Source of the DNA: Odiellus spinosus
Taxonomy: Eukaryota > Arthropoda > Arachnida > Opiliones > Phalangiidae
Reading direction: 5' to 3'
DNA length: 64,000 bases
Assembly (NCBI GenBank): GCA_963920705.1
Contig: OY987226.1
Coordinates: 30,216,694-30,280,693 of the forward strand
Shown here: positions 1-10,982 of the stretch, piece after piece
How positions within the stretch are numbered: the first letter of the stretch is position 1
Layout of the letters: every line of letters begins with the position of its first letter
Notes under the pieces: model-generated
Told to the model about the DNA's origin: nothing
The model's input: only the letters and a program-made list of their open reading frames with translations
Database searches by the model: none
Made by a program: the position numbers and the translations under genes

Positions 1-768
1 ACGGTCCTCCGTTTAACTCAGCGGCATTCCAGCAATTCGCGAATGAATGGGGAGTCAAGCACATTACATCGTCACCGTATTACCCCCAGTCTAATGGTTT
101 AACGGAGAGATCCATTCAGACGATAAAGAATTCAATCATCAAGGCGAAACAAAGTGGGAAAGGCCTCTCTTTTGTACTTTTGGAATACTGAGCCACACCG
201 AAAGCCAAGAGACCATCTCCGGCGGAATTAAACATGGGGCGTCGGATCAGGACCCCACTGACGACCACCAACAATGTACTAGAACCTCATTATCCTCTAC
301 ACGAAGCCAGAAATTCCATAAAAAATCAACTAGTAGAGATGGAGAAGCGCTTTAATACACGACAGACATCTAACCTAGCCCCACTTCATCCGGGGCAGGA
401 TATATTATCAAGAGGGACTAAGGAATTGGCTACCAGCAAAGGTAATTTCAAAAGGGCCTGAACCACACTCTTACCAAATACGTACGCAGAAAGGACAGAA
501 TTTCCGACGAACACGAGTACATTTGAGAGAAGATCGGGCTGAGGTCAACCAACTACGAGCCACACCAGCTAGAATTCCAATATTGAACAACCAGCCAGCC
601 CGAACCAATCAGAGTTCAAATATCCAAGGAGCATTTACAAAGATAAGGCAGTCGCAGGAAAACCCGTCCATAGTAAGAGGAGTCGACGAAGAACATTTTC
701 GTCCGGAAATGGAAATGAGAGATCCAAGTATAGGGGGGAAAAAACATCAAGAAATGTCAAATTCATGA
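1..768 (+). pseudogene. Ty3/gypsy integrase, C-terminal part (window-truncated, decayed)
   Basis: Reading from base 3 gives the last part of a retroviral-type integrase core: an 'SPYYPQSNG' block followed by the 'ER' that carries the catalytic Glu, then the usual 'SPAELNMGRR' region and a C-terminal 'HLRED' segment. An in-frame TGA at 189-191 lies where family members usually have Arg (a CGA to TGA change would explain it). Near 430-440 the frame shifts, so the C-terminal domain continues in another frame to 768. The element's upstream part lies outside the window. The strand agrees with the polypurine tract and LTR downstream. Assignment to gypsy integrase is secure; the clade is not. Confidence 0.85.
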
Positions 769-1131
769 ACGAATTCAAACCCCAGACAACGTCAGCAACG
801 TCAGCGCAAATGCCAGACCAGCGCCCTATCCCATCCAGTTGCGGAGTTTAATACCGGGAAACTCACCATGCCGACCATTCAGAGTAGACCCTCTACCTGG
901 TTTCAATACCCCTAGCGCAGTTTGGCAAGCAGAGAAGAGCAGGAAATTTACAACAAAAATCGGACGACCAAATAATTCACCGAAGCGATTCAGCCCAGAA
1001 CCAATAGAACCGAAAGCCCAGCACTTACGGCAGAACTTATAATAAAAAAAAAAAAAAAAAAAAAAATGGAATGGACATGCAAATTTTGTGAACTATTGAA
1101 CTTTTATTTTATAAATGCAAAAAGGGAGAGA
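769..1131 (+). other. gypsy 3' region with A-run and polypurine tract
   Basis: This joins the integrase to the LTR. A short open stretch at 839-1042 may be the decayed C-terminal tail of the polyprotein. A run of more than 20 A lies at about 1042-1065. The purine-only tract just before 1131 is the expected plus-strand primer next to a 3' LTR. Confidence 0.6.
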
Positions 1132-1317
1132 TGTAATGAGAGTGGAGTGTTGAGTTGCTAGAGAAACCCGCCAGGGGAAGCGAGCTGAGGTATAAACAAG
1201 ACGAGGAGTAAGGGGCACTCTCGGTCAGATCGTCATGTAGTGAACTTGTACATAAATATGTAAATAAATAGTTATGAGTGTTTAATTCAAAAAGGGTGTC
1301 TTTTTAATATCACAACA
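1132..1317 (+). mobile_element. gypsy 3' LTR
   Basis: The segment begins TGTAATGA directly after a polypurine tract and ends CACAACA, giving the TG...CA termini of an LTR of about 186 bp. It follows integrase remains on the same strand. No second copy is in the window, so the right boundary is set by the CA end only. Sequence from 1318 belongs to another repeat family, so the element sits inside an older repeat. Confidence 0.65.
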
Positions 1318-1557
1318 CTAGACGTTGATCGTAACCCTATAGGCATTCGGTAACTGCACCACAAAGGCCCGTGGATGAAGGAGTTGATTGGAAGGTTGAT
1401 GTTGGCCATATTAGTGAGGGACGCCTCGCTGAGATTGGACTAGACTTTTTGCTGCACTAGCTAGGTCACGTGATTTCCGGTTAAACAGGAAGTGACAGAC
1501 ACACACACAGAGACGACCAGTGTAATACCTCCTCCTAAAGTCGGGGAGGTAAAAAAG
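1318..1557 (+). repeat. dispersed repeat related to the 11.2-12.3 kb palindrome
   Basis: It shares blocks with the arms at 11,223-11,735: GACGTT near the start, 'CATATTAGTGAGGGACGCC', 'AGCTAGGTCACGTGAT', a CA-rich run, and GTCGGGGAGGT at the end. It is interrupted on the left by the gypsy LTR. It is probably a non-autonomous transposon. Confidence 0.6.
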
Positions 1558-1728
1558 CGTAAAGCTAGAGACAAAATGAGAGAACTCAGAGCTAATCCAG
1601 AATATCGCAGGAGGGAAAGTGAAAGCAGGAAGGTATTAGCGGCCCAAAAGAAAGCCAATCTGTCAGGGAATGTGCTCAATACTCCTGGTACTAATATATC
1701 AGCTAGTCCGTCTCGAATATGGAAGTAG
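1558..1728 (+). pseudogene. short basic exon-like ORF, unknown
   Basis: This open stretch encodes a very basic, probably helical peptide rich in Arg, Lys and Glu ('MRELRANPEYRRRESES'). Such segments occur in DNA-binding or N-terminal regions of transposon proteins, but no domain is recognisable. It directly follows the dispersed repeat, so it may be an exon scrap of a gene the repeat invaded. No splice partners were found. Confidence 0.25.
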
Positions 1729-1837
1729 TGCCATCTGCCAATGTATTAAAAAGTCATTCGGGTTTTCTTATAATAAAATATTAGAGCCTGAATATTTTGG
1801 GTATTTTTACCTACCAAACTGAGCTATATTTCATTGG

Positions 1838-1965
1838 AAGTTTTACACTGACCGTTCTGCGTGGGTGTTTGTGTGTGTGTCACTTCTGGTGTAGGTAAGG
1901 TTATGTTGGGTTAGGTTGGATGACGGGGTAGTCGGGGATGTACTATTTTGGTTTCCCAACTTGTT
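1838..1965 (-). repeat. telomere-like/GGTTTCCCAACTTG repeat fragment
   Basis: It contains GGTTAGG-like strings followed by 'GGTTTCCCAACTTGTT', the reverse complement of the block at 8,187 and 58,909. It belongs to the same dispersed family as 15,112-15,190. Confidence 0.55.
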
Positions 1966-2159
1966 GTACTTGATTTGATAAAAAATAAAATTTGGCCCTA
2001 ACAAACTATCAGATTTGAAATTGATATATGATTTAATGAGTTTGAAAGCTCCGTAACGCCTTCGAGTTTTTGATAGATTTGGTAAAACTAGACTCCTTAA
2101 ATGATTTATTCTTGCTTGATAGCCTCGTAAATGAGACTATTTTGGACTCACAGGCCAAA

Positions 2160-2463
2160 ATAGTCCCCTTTACGAGACCAAAACTATTCCTCACACCGAC
2201 AGAGTGGGTCCCCTTCGACTACCATGACGACTCGATACACTCCTGGCCCGCTTGACCTGCGGAAGCCTCCTTACAAAGGCTAAACTCTCCCGGTTACACC
2301 GGTCCCCCACACCGCGCTGCGACTTCAGCGCCGAAAACGAAACTGTGGCCGATGTAATATTCCACTGTCCATGGAGAGCCTGGGTGCGCTCCGATTTTCA
2401 ATTTACATGCGTCCATCGATTGCCCAGCAACCTCGGCGCTCTTCTTGACCGCGGACCTTGAGC
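2160..2463 (+). pseudogene. non-LTR retrotransposon C-terminal scrap
   Basis: Overlapping frames encode a 'GSLLTKAKL' segment, then 'ETVADVIFHCPWRAW'. This resembles the Cys/His region ending many LINE polyproteins, where a pattern like ETxxHxLxxCP follows the RNase H region. One of the usual Cys residues is not obvious and the frame breaks near 2,255. There are no flanking RT domains, so it is an old fragment. Confidence 0.4.
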
Positions 2464-2543
2464 AGACCAAGACTGCATTCGCGCCTCCACCACCATCCTC
2501 ACACAGGGTCTCCCCATCCTTCCCTAAACGACTAGCTACAGTC

Positions 2544-3172
2544 GGGCTGCTCTCGTTTTCAGGGAACCCGGGCAGAAATAGCCACCGACTTATGGAATGC
2601 TAAATGTGCCCGGGTTCCCCAAAAACGAGAACCCGGGTAGAAATAGACAGGCCACATGTGGCCCGTCTATTTCCGCCCGGGCTAATAATTGAACGAGTGC
2701 CCGGGAAGAAATAGGCTCCCATAATTCGCTATATCTGCACGGGAACCCTTCTGCCGAAAACCCGGTCAGAAATAAACAGGCCATATGTGAACCGTCTATT
2801 TCAGCGACTTATGGGAGGCTATTTCTGCCCTGGTTGACTAGTCTGGCGGCGGGAGCCCGGGCACATTTAGCCTTCCATAAGTGGCTGGCTATTTCTACCC
2901 AGGTTCCCTGAAAACGAGAACCCGGGCGGAAATAGCCAGCGACTTATGGGAGGCTAAATGTGCCCGGGTTCCCACCGCCAGCCAACCCGGGCAGAAATGG
3001 CCTCCCATAAGTAGCTGGCTATTTCTGCGCATTTAGCCTCGTATAAGTCTCTGGCTATTTGTGCTTGCGACCCGGGCACATTTAGCCTCTTCAGGCTATT
3101 TCACCCGGGTTCCTGGCACAAATAGACACGCCGTATTTGGCCATGTATTTCTATGGGAATCCATTTTCGAAA
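2544..3172. repeat. cluster of inverted CCCGGGTTC / AAATAGCC motifs
   Basis: About a dozen variants of 'AACCCGGGCAGAAATAGCC' and its reverse complement alternate over about 600 bp, joined by 'CGACTTATGGGAGGC'-type spacers. The stretch can form several overlapping hairpins. No ORF of note. It is much richer in GC than its surroundings. Confidence 0.7.
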
Positions 3173-3264
3173 GCTAGTTACCTTTGAGATTTCTTTTAAA
3201 ATATTTCAAAATGTTCTTCAACCTTTAAATTCTTGTGAGATATGAAGCTCTATCTTTCTTTTGA

Positions 3265-3988
3265 GACTATCCACGGACCGTGTATATATACCGGACGAGA
3301 ATTCGCCAGCCTTCCACAGTACAAAAAAACCTTCCCGAGCATTGGACTCTGAAGCGAGAGAGAAAATAGCGGTACAAGGTCGTTTTTTTTTTCTCTGTGA
3401 CTCTTATGTCACGTGAGAGCGAAATTTCAAAATGGCTATTCTGTTTTCGTACGTTATAATTCGTTCGCGCTTATTTTAATTTAATGTAAAAATTAGTTTT
3501 ATATTTTGGTTTGAATGAAGTTCAACTTAAATTAGGGTGTTAATATTACGCAAAAATTACGAAAAACCAGCGGTGTATGTATTCATTGTGTCAGAACAAT
3601 ACAGATCCAGTTAAGCCTAGGTCTAAGTATATGTTATCCTAAAACCTTTCATTAGTATGGTTTGTTTATGAATGAGAACAAGAATGCATAAACCGAGGCT
3701 TAAAGAAATTTGACGTTCAATTTTAGGCCCATGTTTCATGTCTAGCGCTATAATAAGATATTGTAAATTTGAAATAAATACCTTTTTGACTAATAATGAT
3801 CATTGTGGATCCAATTTTTCTGCCTGTTAATGTTATCTTGGATTCGCAGCGACTTAAAGACAAGCACCATTTTGAATTTAATAAACGACCTTGTACGGTT
3901 ATTTTCTGGGCTCTATTGAGAGTCGGTGCACGGGAAAGAAAAACGCTTGCTTTTCTCGTCCGGTATATACACGCTCCGCGGACTATCC
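3265..3988. mobile_element. 708-bp non-autonomous DNA transposon with 8-bp TSD
   Basis: An 8-bp direct repeat GACTATCC lies at 3,265-3,272 and 3,981-3,988. Immediately inside are inverted ends: 'CGTGTATATATACCGGACG' on the left and the complement of a nearly identical string on the right, about 28 bp with a few mismatches and a 2-bp gap. An 8-bp duplication suits hAT, P or Merlin superfamilies; the termini do not clearly fit one. The interior has no transposase. A 65-codon ORF at 3,796-3,993 overlaps the right end and is not convincing. Confidence 0.75.
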
Positions 3989-4173
3989 AATAAAGTTATT
4001 TTTGCATCTGTTATTTCGTCCCCAATCAATTTTTAACAAAATAGTCAAGCTAGACCCATGACATTGTAAAAGAGGCTGAAAAGAATTACGCTATAGCAGG
4101 GGCTTGTTATGCATGCATAAAAGCTCTTTGAACAATTTGAATGGCGTTTACGATTCCTTTAAACACGAAGTTG

Positions 4174-4258
4174 CGTAAAGTTTTTCAAATCATGTTTTTC
4201 AAATCACGTTTTCAAATCACGTTTTTCAAATCACGTTTTTAAATCATGTTTTTCAACT
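4174..4258 (+). repeat. short TTTTTCAAATCA minisatellite (copy A)
   Basis: About six imperfect units of 13-15 bp (TTTTTCAAATCATG and TTTTTCAAATCACG). It holds the same position as the roughly 100-unit arrays of copies B and C. Confidence 0.8.
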
Positions 4259-4850
4259 TGGCTACTTGTGAACGCGTCTTTATATCTAATCTTTATTAAT
4301 TTATCTTGGATACCCGTGTGAAAGCGGCTTATATCTTATCTTTGTTAATTTATCTTGGATACTCGTGTGAAAGCGGCTTTATATCTAATCTTAATTTTTC
4401 CTTGATACCAGTCTGAACGCGGAGTTATATCTGATCTTTATTAATTTATCTTGGATACCCGCGTGAACGTGGCTTTATATCGAATATTTATTAATTTCTA
4501 ACTTGGATACCCGTGCGAACAGGCATTTATATATTATCTTTGTCATTTTATCTTGGATACTCGTGCGAACGGGACTTTATCTATTCTTTATTAAGTCATT
4601 TTTATCTTGGAAACGCGTCTTTATATCTATTCTTTATTAAGTCATTTTATCTTGGATACCCTGCGAACATGCCTTTATATCTAATCTTTATTAATTTTCA
4701 CCTTGGATACCCTTGTGAAGGCACCTTTACATCTAATCTTTATCGTCTTATCTTGGATACCCGTGAAAACGCACCATAATATCTAAAATTTATTAATTCA
4801 TTTTATCTTGAACACCCGTGAAAACACGCCTTTATCTAATCAACCTATAA
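4258..4850 (+). repeat. tandem array of ~60-bp CTTGGATACCCGTG units (copy A)
   Basis: About ten diverged units, each with 'CTTGGATACCCGTGTGAA', a short GC-rich linker and 'TTTATATCTAATCTTTATT'. Homologous array at 52,206-52,860. The ORF at 4,513-4,779 is only a readthrough of these units. Confidence 0.8.
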
Positions 4851-5035
4851 GAAAACATTGAATATCTTCGAAAATATCTTTTATATTAAATTTATATTAA
4901 ATTTAAGTTTCAGCAACATTGGTTTTTAGATTAAGTTAAATCATTTAATCTGTTTTAATTTAAATTTAAATGAATATTACGTTTCAATTCAGTAAAAGCT
5001 ATAACCTCAGAAGGCTAAAATAGACGCGAATCCAA

Positions 5036-5100
5036 AAGATACTATATAAGGCGTTCGTTGTTCATTATAAACTAACAAGCGAGTAACGATTGCTGCTCTT
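5036..5100 (+). promoter_or_regulatory. candidate TATA promoter in copy A
   Basis: 'ACTATATAAGGCG' is followed by a conserved 'AACTAACAAGCGAGTAACG'. The block is retained in copy C (53,036-53,100), and a related 'ACTATATAAGCG' lies in the left arm at about 11,169. Its conservation among diverged copies suggests a functional element promoter. Inference only. Confidence 0.35.
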
Positions 5101-5439
5101 CAATGCGCTGTGGTTTACAGCAAGGTAGAAGGTAATAACTGTATATGCGAATTTTATTGGAGAGTCAAGCGCCGTGGGTGATGACGTCTTCTTTCGACAT
5201 CACGTACAGACAGATCCTCTCCGCGAACTAAAAGTTCACTCGGAGAGGTAAGAAGACGAATGTTTTTCCTATTCGATGACGTAACAGACAAAACCTCTCC
5301 GTGAACTAAAAGTTCATTCGGAGAGGTAAGAAGACGTAAGTTTTTCGATTCGATGACGTATTTCAACTTTTTGCACGACGCCAACGCCGAAGCCGCAGTG
5401 AATATAGTAGCTAGACCCCACTAGGGTTGGGTCTAGCTA

Positions 5440-6991
5440 AAAACGGCGGTAAATTGATGACCGAACTCTAGTTTCCCATTGAAAACGAAAGCAATGTCTG
5501 CATTTTCGAATCTCGTGAAAAATACAAATTCGGATTATTGTTTTTTTAAGTAAATTACCAAGAAAAAGAAGAAACTTATTTTTTGAATTAAATACCCACA
5601 ATTATAGCAGACCCCAAACCAGGCTTGGAAATAGGGCTCTAGTCACGGTATTTGACTAATGCCCTGACTACTAAAATTAATAAAAATCAGGGGGTAACTA
5701 GTCAATTTGACTAGTGAAACATTTACCTCAATTCTACTATTCATCAAACCCAAAAAGGGAAAAAACGAGATTATACACATGCAAGAATCCATTCAGGTTC
5801 CATGAGAATATGGGAGCATAGCTTTAGCCTCTGTTACCATCCAACCAAACTTTGTAAACAAAAGTTTGTCTGCTTTTCGCAACACGCGTACACAACGCAC
5901 TCTGGCGTTAGAATATGTCATTTTATTTTTAGTTAAAATGGCGAGTAAGGCGAGCATCAGCCCAAATGATAATAAATTGGATGTCTTCTTTTCCTTGGCG
6001 GGTGTTTGTGTAAATAATTTTATTAACGACCACGGATAGAAAGATCTTAATACTAGATTGGTTTTCAATAATAATTTCTCTTTAATAATTACGCGAATAG
6101 ATGGTTCTATAAATTAACATATACACTAATATAGAAATGGATAAAAGAGCCGTTAAAAAGCACCCATTTATATTGCTAATGTTGCCTTTTTCCAAGGTTG
6201 GTTTAAAATATAGGATTATCTATACTTTTGCTTACCTCGAAACTAACAAAAAGAGTCGTTAAATAGAACCCGTTTCTACGGCAGATGTTGCCTTTTTTCA
6301 AGGGTGGAACGTATATAGAGTTTATAGATTCAACTATTGGACAAGTTTATTTTACCCTAGTTCAAGAACAAAGGCTTAAAGAGCCACTCTGAAGATATTT
6401 TCCGAGTTCAATAGTTTTAAGCGGATACTAGATGTCCCCACTGTAGCAATAAACTTGAGGATGTGGCTTAGCTGGCCAGCTAAACCACACCCTCTGAGCA
6501 CGTCAATCAAGAATTCGTGAGATATACTTCTAGTCAGAGTAACCTTAGACTCAAGGAAGGGGAATACTAAGACCGCGTACACTACTGTAATGATCTTAAT
6601 TGATTTTTATTACAAATATAGGAATGATGTTAGTAGTTTTCAAACTAATAATAATAGTTTTCTATAGTTTCTTCTGCTAAAGACGAGTTTTTTAGGAGAG
6701 GATCAGAGAAATTCAGAAGGTGAAAGTGTTTCGCCGCGTGTTGTGGTCGTATGTTTCGCGCTATATTTAAAACTAAATTTTCTCAAACAGCCTTAAATTC
6801 TTTAATAATACTGTCCCATCAAAAAGACAAGGTACTAAGAAACTGCTGCAAGGAATTCAGACATTATTAACCCTGTTTTTGCGATAACTTACATTAATTA
6901 TTGTTTTATTTGTAATTTGTTATATGGTAAAAAACAATAAATAACGGTAAAATTAATATACTATCACACCTTTCGCCGTTAATGTTCAATA
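5440..6991. other. no recognisable gene
   Basis: AT-rich sequence. Minus-strand ORFs at 5,793-6,068 (91 codons) and 6,376-6,582 (68 codons) match nothing I recognise. Two diverged copies of about 57 bp containing GTTGCCTTTTTTCAAGG lie at about 6,150-6,310. Confidence 0.5.
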
Positions 6992-7925
6992 ATGGCACCT
7001 CCCAAAATAGGTAAGTCACTTTTATAGATTCTTATTTTGTTTCAAAAATTATGATGACCGGCTAAAAGTGCTCATCTTTCGGAGGTGTAATATAGTAAAT
7101 ATACGGGATCTACGAGCGCGCTCCCTGGTGCGTGTTTCGTTTCAAGTTTTGGCGCGCATAAGAAGAATAACACGTCATTCACTCTTGCACATATTAAAGT
7201 TGTTTAGGCCTATTTGTGTATTTTTGGCTGGATTTTTGTGGCCTTTTTCGTTGTTTGCAAGTATTTTATGAGTTTCCAGAGAAAGCGAAGGATTTTTAAA
7301 AGCTATCCAGGAAAATAATTTAGAACGCGCGAGAACTAGACACTGGGTAAGGTTAGTGGTTTGGATTAGAATGGTTGAGGTTAGTTTATGCCTGATGATT
7401 TTGTATATAATTGGTAAGGTTAATTTGCAACTCCATATATATTGTAGGCGAACTCACCTACAATTTTAGTCAATTAGAACTCAGGTGTACAATGAAAAAG
7501 TCAGGTGTCTACACCCTCGCGAAAATCTCAGCTTATATCCCAATTCAGTTTTCATATTTATGTATAGTTTACCAACAAAGAGTACATGTTGGTGAGGAGA
7601 ATCTTGCAAGATGGGCCAAATTAAGAAAAAACCTTGGAGTTCAAAATCCGGATTTAGCGAAAATTGTTTTAGACAAATAGTAAGTTACCTTCAACATAGC
7701 TTGATAATAGTGTTTTTAAAATCCATTTTTTTTTTTTTCATTTTAAAAGTGAGGCAGAAGATACTGATAGTACCAGGACTGCTAGTATAGAAACACAAAC
7801 AGATTTAAAATATTTCACTAACGATTTCAGTGGTCAAACTGACCCACGAAATATCATTGATATGGCTACGAGTCCCAAATTTTCATTCCCAAATCATGCC
7901 AATTATCTAAAGTACAAAAATTGCA
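6992..7925 (+). pseudogene. transposase-like gene, exons 1-3
   Basis: Three exons splice in phase. Exon 1 is 6,992-7,010 (ATG, then a GTAAGT donor), exon 2 is 7,568-7,679 and exon 3 is 7,750-7,925, each with consensus boundaries. The joined product starts 'MAPPKIVYQQRVHVGEEN', continues with a 'WAKLRKNLGV' helical segment and then an acidic Ser/Thr-rich linker. This looks like the N-terminal part of a multi-exon protein completed by exons at 7,999, 13,821, 14,514 and 15,255-15,927. The N-terminus shows no zinc finger. The phase match (exon 1 ends in one base, exon 2 supplies two; exon 2 ends in two, exon 3 supplies one) argues for a real gene. Confidence 0.6.
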
Positions 7926-7998
7926 GTAAGTTATTGCTGCAACTTCTGTTAAGGGTGAAACCCAATTTAATTTAAGACCTGCTATATATTTTTCATAG

Positions 7999-8185
7999 AA
8001 AAACCATCTCCTAAGACCCCCAGGAGCAAGTATGGTTTAGCCTTAGTTCACCTTGCACTTCAACTCCCCCAAAATCAGGGAAAAGGCTAAAATCAACACC
8101 ATGCGAAAATGGCTCATTCATAAATAAGAGGCGACTTCATTTTGGTCAAACATCACCAATGAGAGTGTTAAATATATTTTAATAA
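7999..8185 (+). pseudogene. transposase-like gene, exon 4 with frameshift
   Basis: A TTTTTCATAG acceptor opens a stretch reading 'KPSPKTPRSKYG'. The frame then shifts and continues as a basic Ser/Pro-rich segment with 'STPPKSGKRLK' and 'RRLHFGQTSPMRV'. The likely single-base indel near 8,035 would kill the gene. The exon is cut off by the AACAAGTTGGG repeat. Confidence 0.4.
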
Positions 8186-8186
8186 C

Positions 8187-9500
8187 AAGTTGGGAAACCA
8201 AAATAATACCTCCCCGACAACCACGTGATGTTAACTAACCTAACCTTACCTAAAATATTAAAATTTATGGCATTTGTGGAAGACGAAGATTGAAAGCAAA
8301 AAGAAATAATATCTCAATTAAACACTAGATATATTAAACCAATAATTCAGATCAAAAATATACTTCTTATCAAGATAAATTTGAATGCAAAAGAATCGAA
8401 CTTAATTCAAAATAAAATTTTGAGAACCAGAGTCGGAAAAAAATTTGCTGAATAATGAATTAATTTTAATATAAATGCGTATCGAGTAAAATAAGCAAGG
8501 TCAAGGTTCTTCTTTTAAAACCATATAATAATTTTGAAGGCTCTAGAGTTTTTGCAGACCAAGTAACGCCAATAGGCAAAATATTATATCACATTGAACC
8601 TATAAGCATTTCTTCAGTATACCAACACAACCCTAAATAATTCTCTACTTAAAACCAAACCTAACTAGAGAAAAAAAGGAAAATAAATAAGATATAACCA
8701 CATAGATTTCAAGATAAATAATCCAGTTCATAATTCAGTATTAAAACAAAAAAGTCAGAATTAAGACAACTGAAATTAGCAACCTTTGGTAATATGTAAA
8801 ATAGCCCTTACACGAACAATTTAAGTAAAGCAAATTATCAAATAAACGCCAAATAAGTCAATTAATTAAAATGAAAAATATTAATCTTACCACTACCAAA
8901 TAGCGGGCAGAAAACACAGACATCAAGATAACATTAGCAAAATAAATTTTCAACACCGGTAATCCTGAGAACTAGGTTCTACAAAATCTTCCTGAATAAT
9001 AAATTTATTTTAATCTAAAAAATATAAAATCTTAAAAAAATATATATACAAATAACATATTGATAAACCAATTAAAATTAGATTCGAAAAACATTTAATC
9101 TCGATATGAGATTAAATACACAAGGTCAAGATTCTTCTTTTAAAACCATATCAGAATTTTGACGGTTGTAGAGTATTTGTAGACCAAGTAACGTGAAAAG
9201 GCAAAATGTTATATCACATTGAACCTATACATGGCTTCAGTATACAACACAACCCTAATAAACCTATCAATAAACAACTAACGCATTGGCTTTCCGTATA
9301 TCAGGTTAAACTAAAAATTACGATGTAAAATTTCGCTTATTTGCGCTACTCGGTCTACATATACTCTACTTGTCTGTACAGAAAGTTTTAAGTAACCTTT
9401 TTTTAAGTTAACCTTCTTTGTGGATTAAGGCTGTGAGTGAAGAATAAAATATATTCTTTTAAGGCAGGACAGATCAGAGTAAAATTACACCAAGTTGGGA
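8187..9500. repeat. AT-rich repeat block with internal duplication
   Basis: It opens with AACAAGTTGGGAAACC, ACCTCCCCGAC and TAACCTAACC, the same opening as at 58,909. Two copies of a block of about 145 bp, beginning AAGGTCAAG and ending ACACAACCCTAA, lie at 8,496-8,640 and 9,121-9,260. CAAGTTGGGAAAC recurs near 9,488. No coding sequence seen. Confidence 0.55.
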
Positions 9501-9761
9501 AACAACGTCATATGACGACAAACTAACTAGAATAAATTTCAAAATATTTAAGGCCTGGTTCTTCGCGCGACTTTCGTCGATTTGCCGGAAATGGGCGCTT
9601 GTCTCATAGCCGCGCCGACATCTTTTTGCAGTAACAGGTTGCCAGACTATTTCTAATTTTATTTCCCACAAACCAAATTCAAGTTGTTAGTCCAACACCT
9701 CCGATATGATAAAATATAGGAGGCGTTGGTTAGTCTGTCGCTATATTCACACTACAAAAAG

Positions 9762-9956
9762 ATGGCGGACGATCACGTGACAAAAGTTTTCCCCGCCAAA
9801 ATTTTCGCGAGGGTCTCTAGACTTCCGGTTTTGGAAATCGACCAGGACTATACTGCAAATCCAGCGCTTCTCCTGACACACGCGAAATTTAAACCCTCGC
9901 GCGAGTTTCAAGCATATTTGATTTCTCGAACAACTTCAATGTGCATCCGCTTATAG
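9762..9956 (+). CDS. possible short exon, unknown
   Basis: An ATG in strong context (AAGATGGCGG, followed by the E-box-like CACGTGAC) opens 64 codons. The region is GC-richer than its flanks. No domain is recognisable and no splice partner was found. AAGATGGCGG is also a YY1-type site, so this may be a promoter rather than a coding region. Confidence 0.2.
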   Translation: MADDHVTKVFPAKIFARVSRLPVLEIDQDYTANPALLLTHAKFKPSREFQAYLISRTTSMCIRL

Positions 9957-10696
9957 AATTTTTGCAACTTGTCGAGTGTAAACCGGCTCGATCTTTTCGC
10001 GGGATCACAGTTGCGAAGTTTGTACAACTTATAGCAAGTTCGCAAATCGAACAAGTACTCTAGTGAACTAATTGCAGACCGGAAGTGTGTGGCGGCTTAT
10101 TGAACTTGCCTACCTTAATTACCGTATAGCCTATCCTAGTAGTAGGAATGGGGCTGCTATTGAGTAGTTGTCCATTTATTAAAGTCTGGGTCTATACTCT
10201 ATAGCACATCCTAGTCGCGGGACTCAAATACATTTATAAATAAAGTAGAGATAAGGATTTTAAGTATAATTGAGCACTTGGTGTAGGATGTCCAACTTGA
10301 TCGTATTTTTTTTCCCTATTGTAAAGTCATACTTGCCTTACAGTCTAAGAATTGCGAATCAAGTCGCCGAAAAATAGGTACTTGCAAAGGGTTCTTGCAA
10401 GAAGTACGTGCCTTATTTAAACACACTACTCAAAATATGTGATAATAGGTGCGTTTTACCACCGCCTTAGCAACCAAGAGCCGTTGCCGAATCAATGAGG
10501 CAACACCGCTAGCATGAAAGCCTAACGTGAACCTCTCCTCGCCCTACACAAGGTTATCATTGAGTGGGAAAAATGATAATCTCGCTTATTTATACCCCGA
10601 GAAGCGATGCTTATACAAAGTTAAAAAATATATCTAGTCTACTTTTTAACCAAAAATAGATAAAAAACAAAAGTATACAAATTGGTCTATAATGTT

Positions 10697-10982
10697 ATTT
10701 AAATTCTTCAATCCACGCCGAGTTTGCAGAAAGCCAAAACCTATACTGCCCGTTATACCTCGGCTTTTTTTACTAAATGATATATGGAAAATAGCTTAGC
10801 GCTTGCTGTCAACTCAAGCTGGTATTAGTATAGAAATTGGCTTAAATTTTTCAATCCACCCCGAGTTTGCAGCAAGCCTAAGCCTATACGGCCCTTTATA
10901 CCTTTGCTATTTTAACTAAATGATATATGGAAAATAGCTTAGCGCGTGCTGTCAACTCAAGCTGCTATTAAACGGTCAAATA
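10697..10982 (+). repeat. tandem pair of ~145-bp units
   Basis: Two units each run from TTCTTCAATCCAC or TTTTTCAATCCAC through 'ATGATATATGGAAAATAGC' to CAACTCAAGCTG. The second unit begins the left arm of the palindrome at 10.85-12.71 kb; an inverted third copy is at about 12,595-12,715. Confidence 0.7.

Larger units (their letters stand above)
4049..5437 (+). mobile_element. GCTAGACCC-family element, copy A
   Basis: The ends are inverted (GCTAGACCCA on the left, TGGGTCTAGC on the right). The left interior starts with a conserved 'ATGACATTGTAAAAGAGGC' leader. Then come about six TTTTTCAAATC units, an array of roughly 60-bp units, an AT-rich stretch, a TATA-containing block and a GACGTCATC-rich 3' part. 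The same order recurs in copy C (49,982-53,467), and the left end recurs inverted in copy B (25,689-27,803). The 3' end also holds a subterminal TAGCTAGACCCC, so it can form a small hairpin. There is no transposase. Confidence 0.8.

Noticed and set aside
4513..4779. 88-codon aromatic-rich ORF
   Set aside because: Readthrough of the 60-bp tandem array of copy A.
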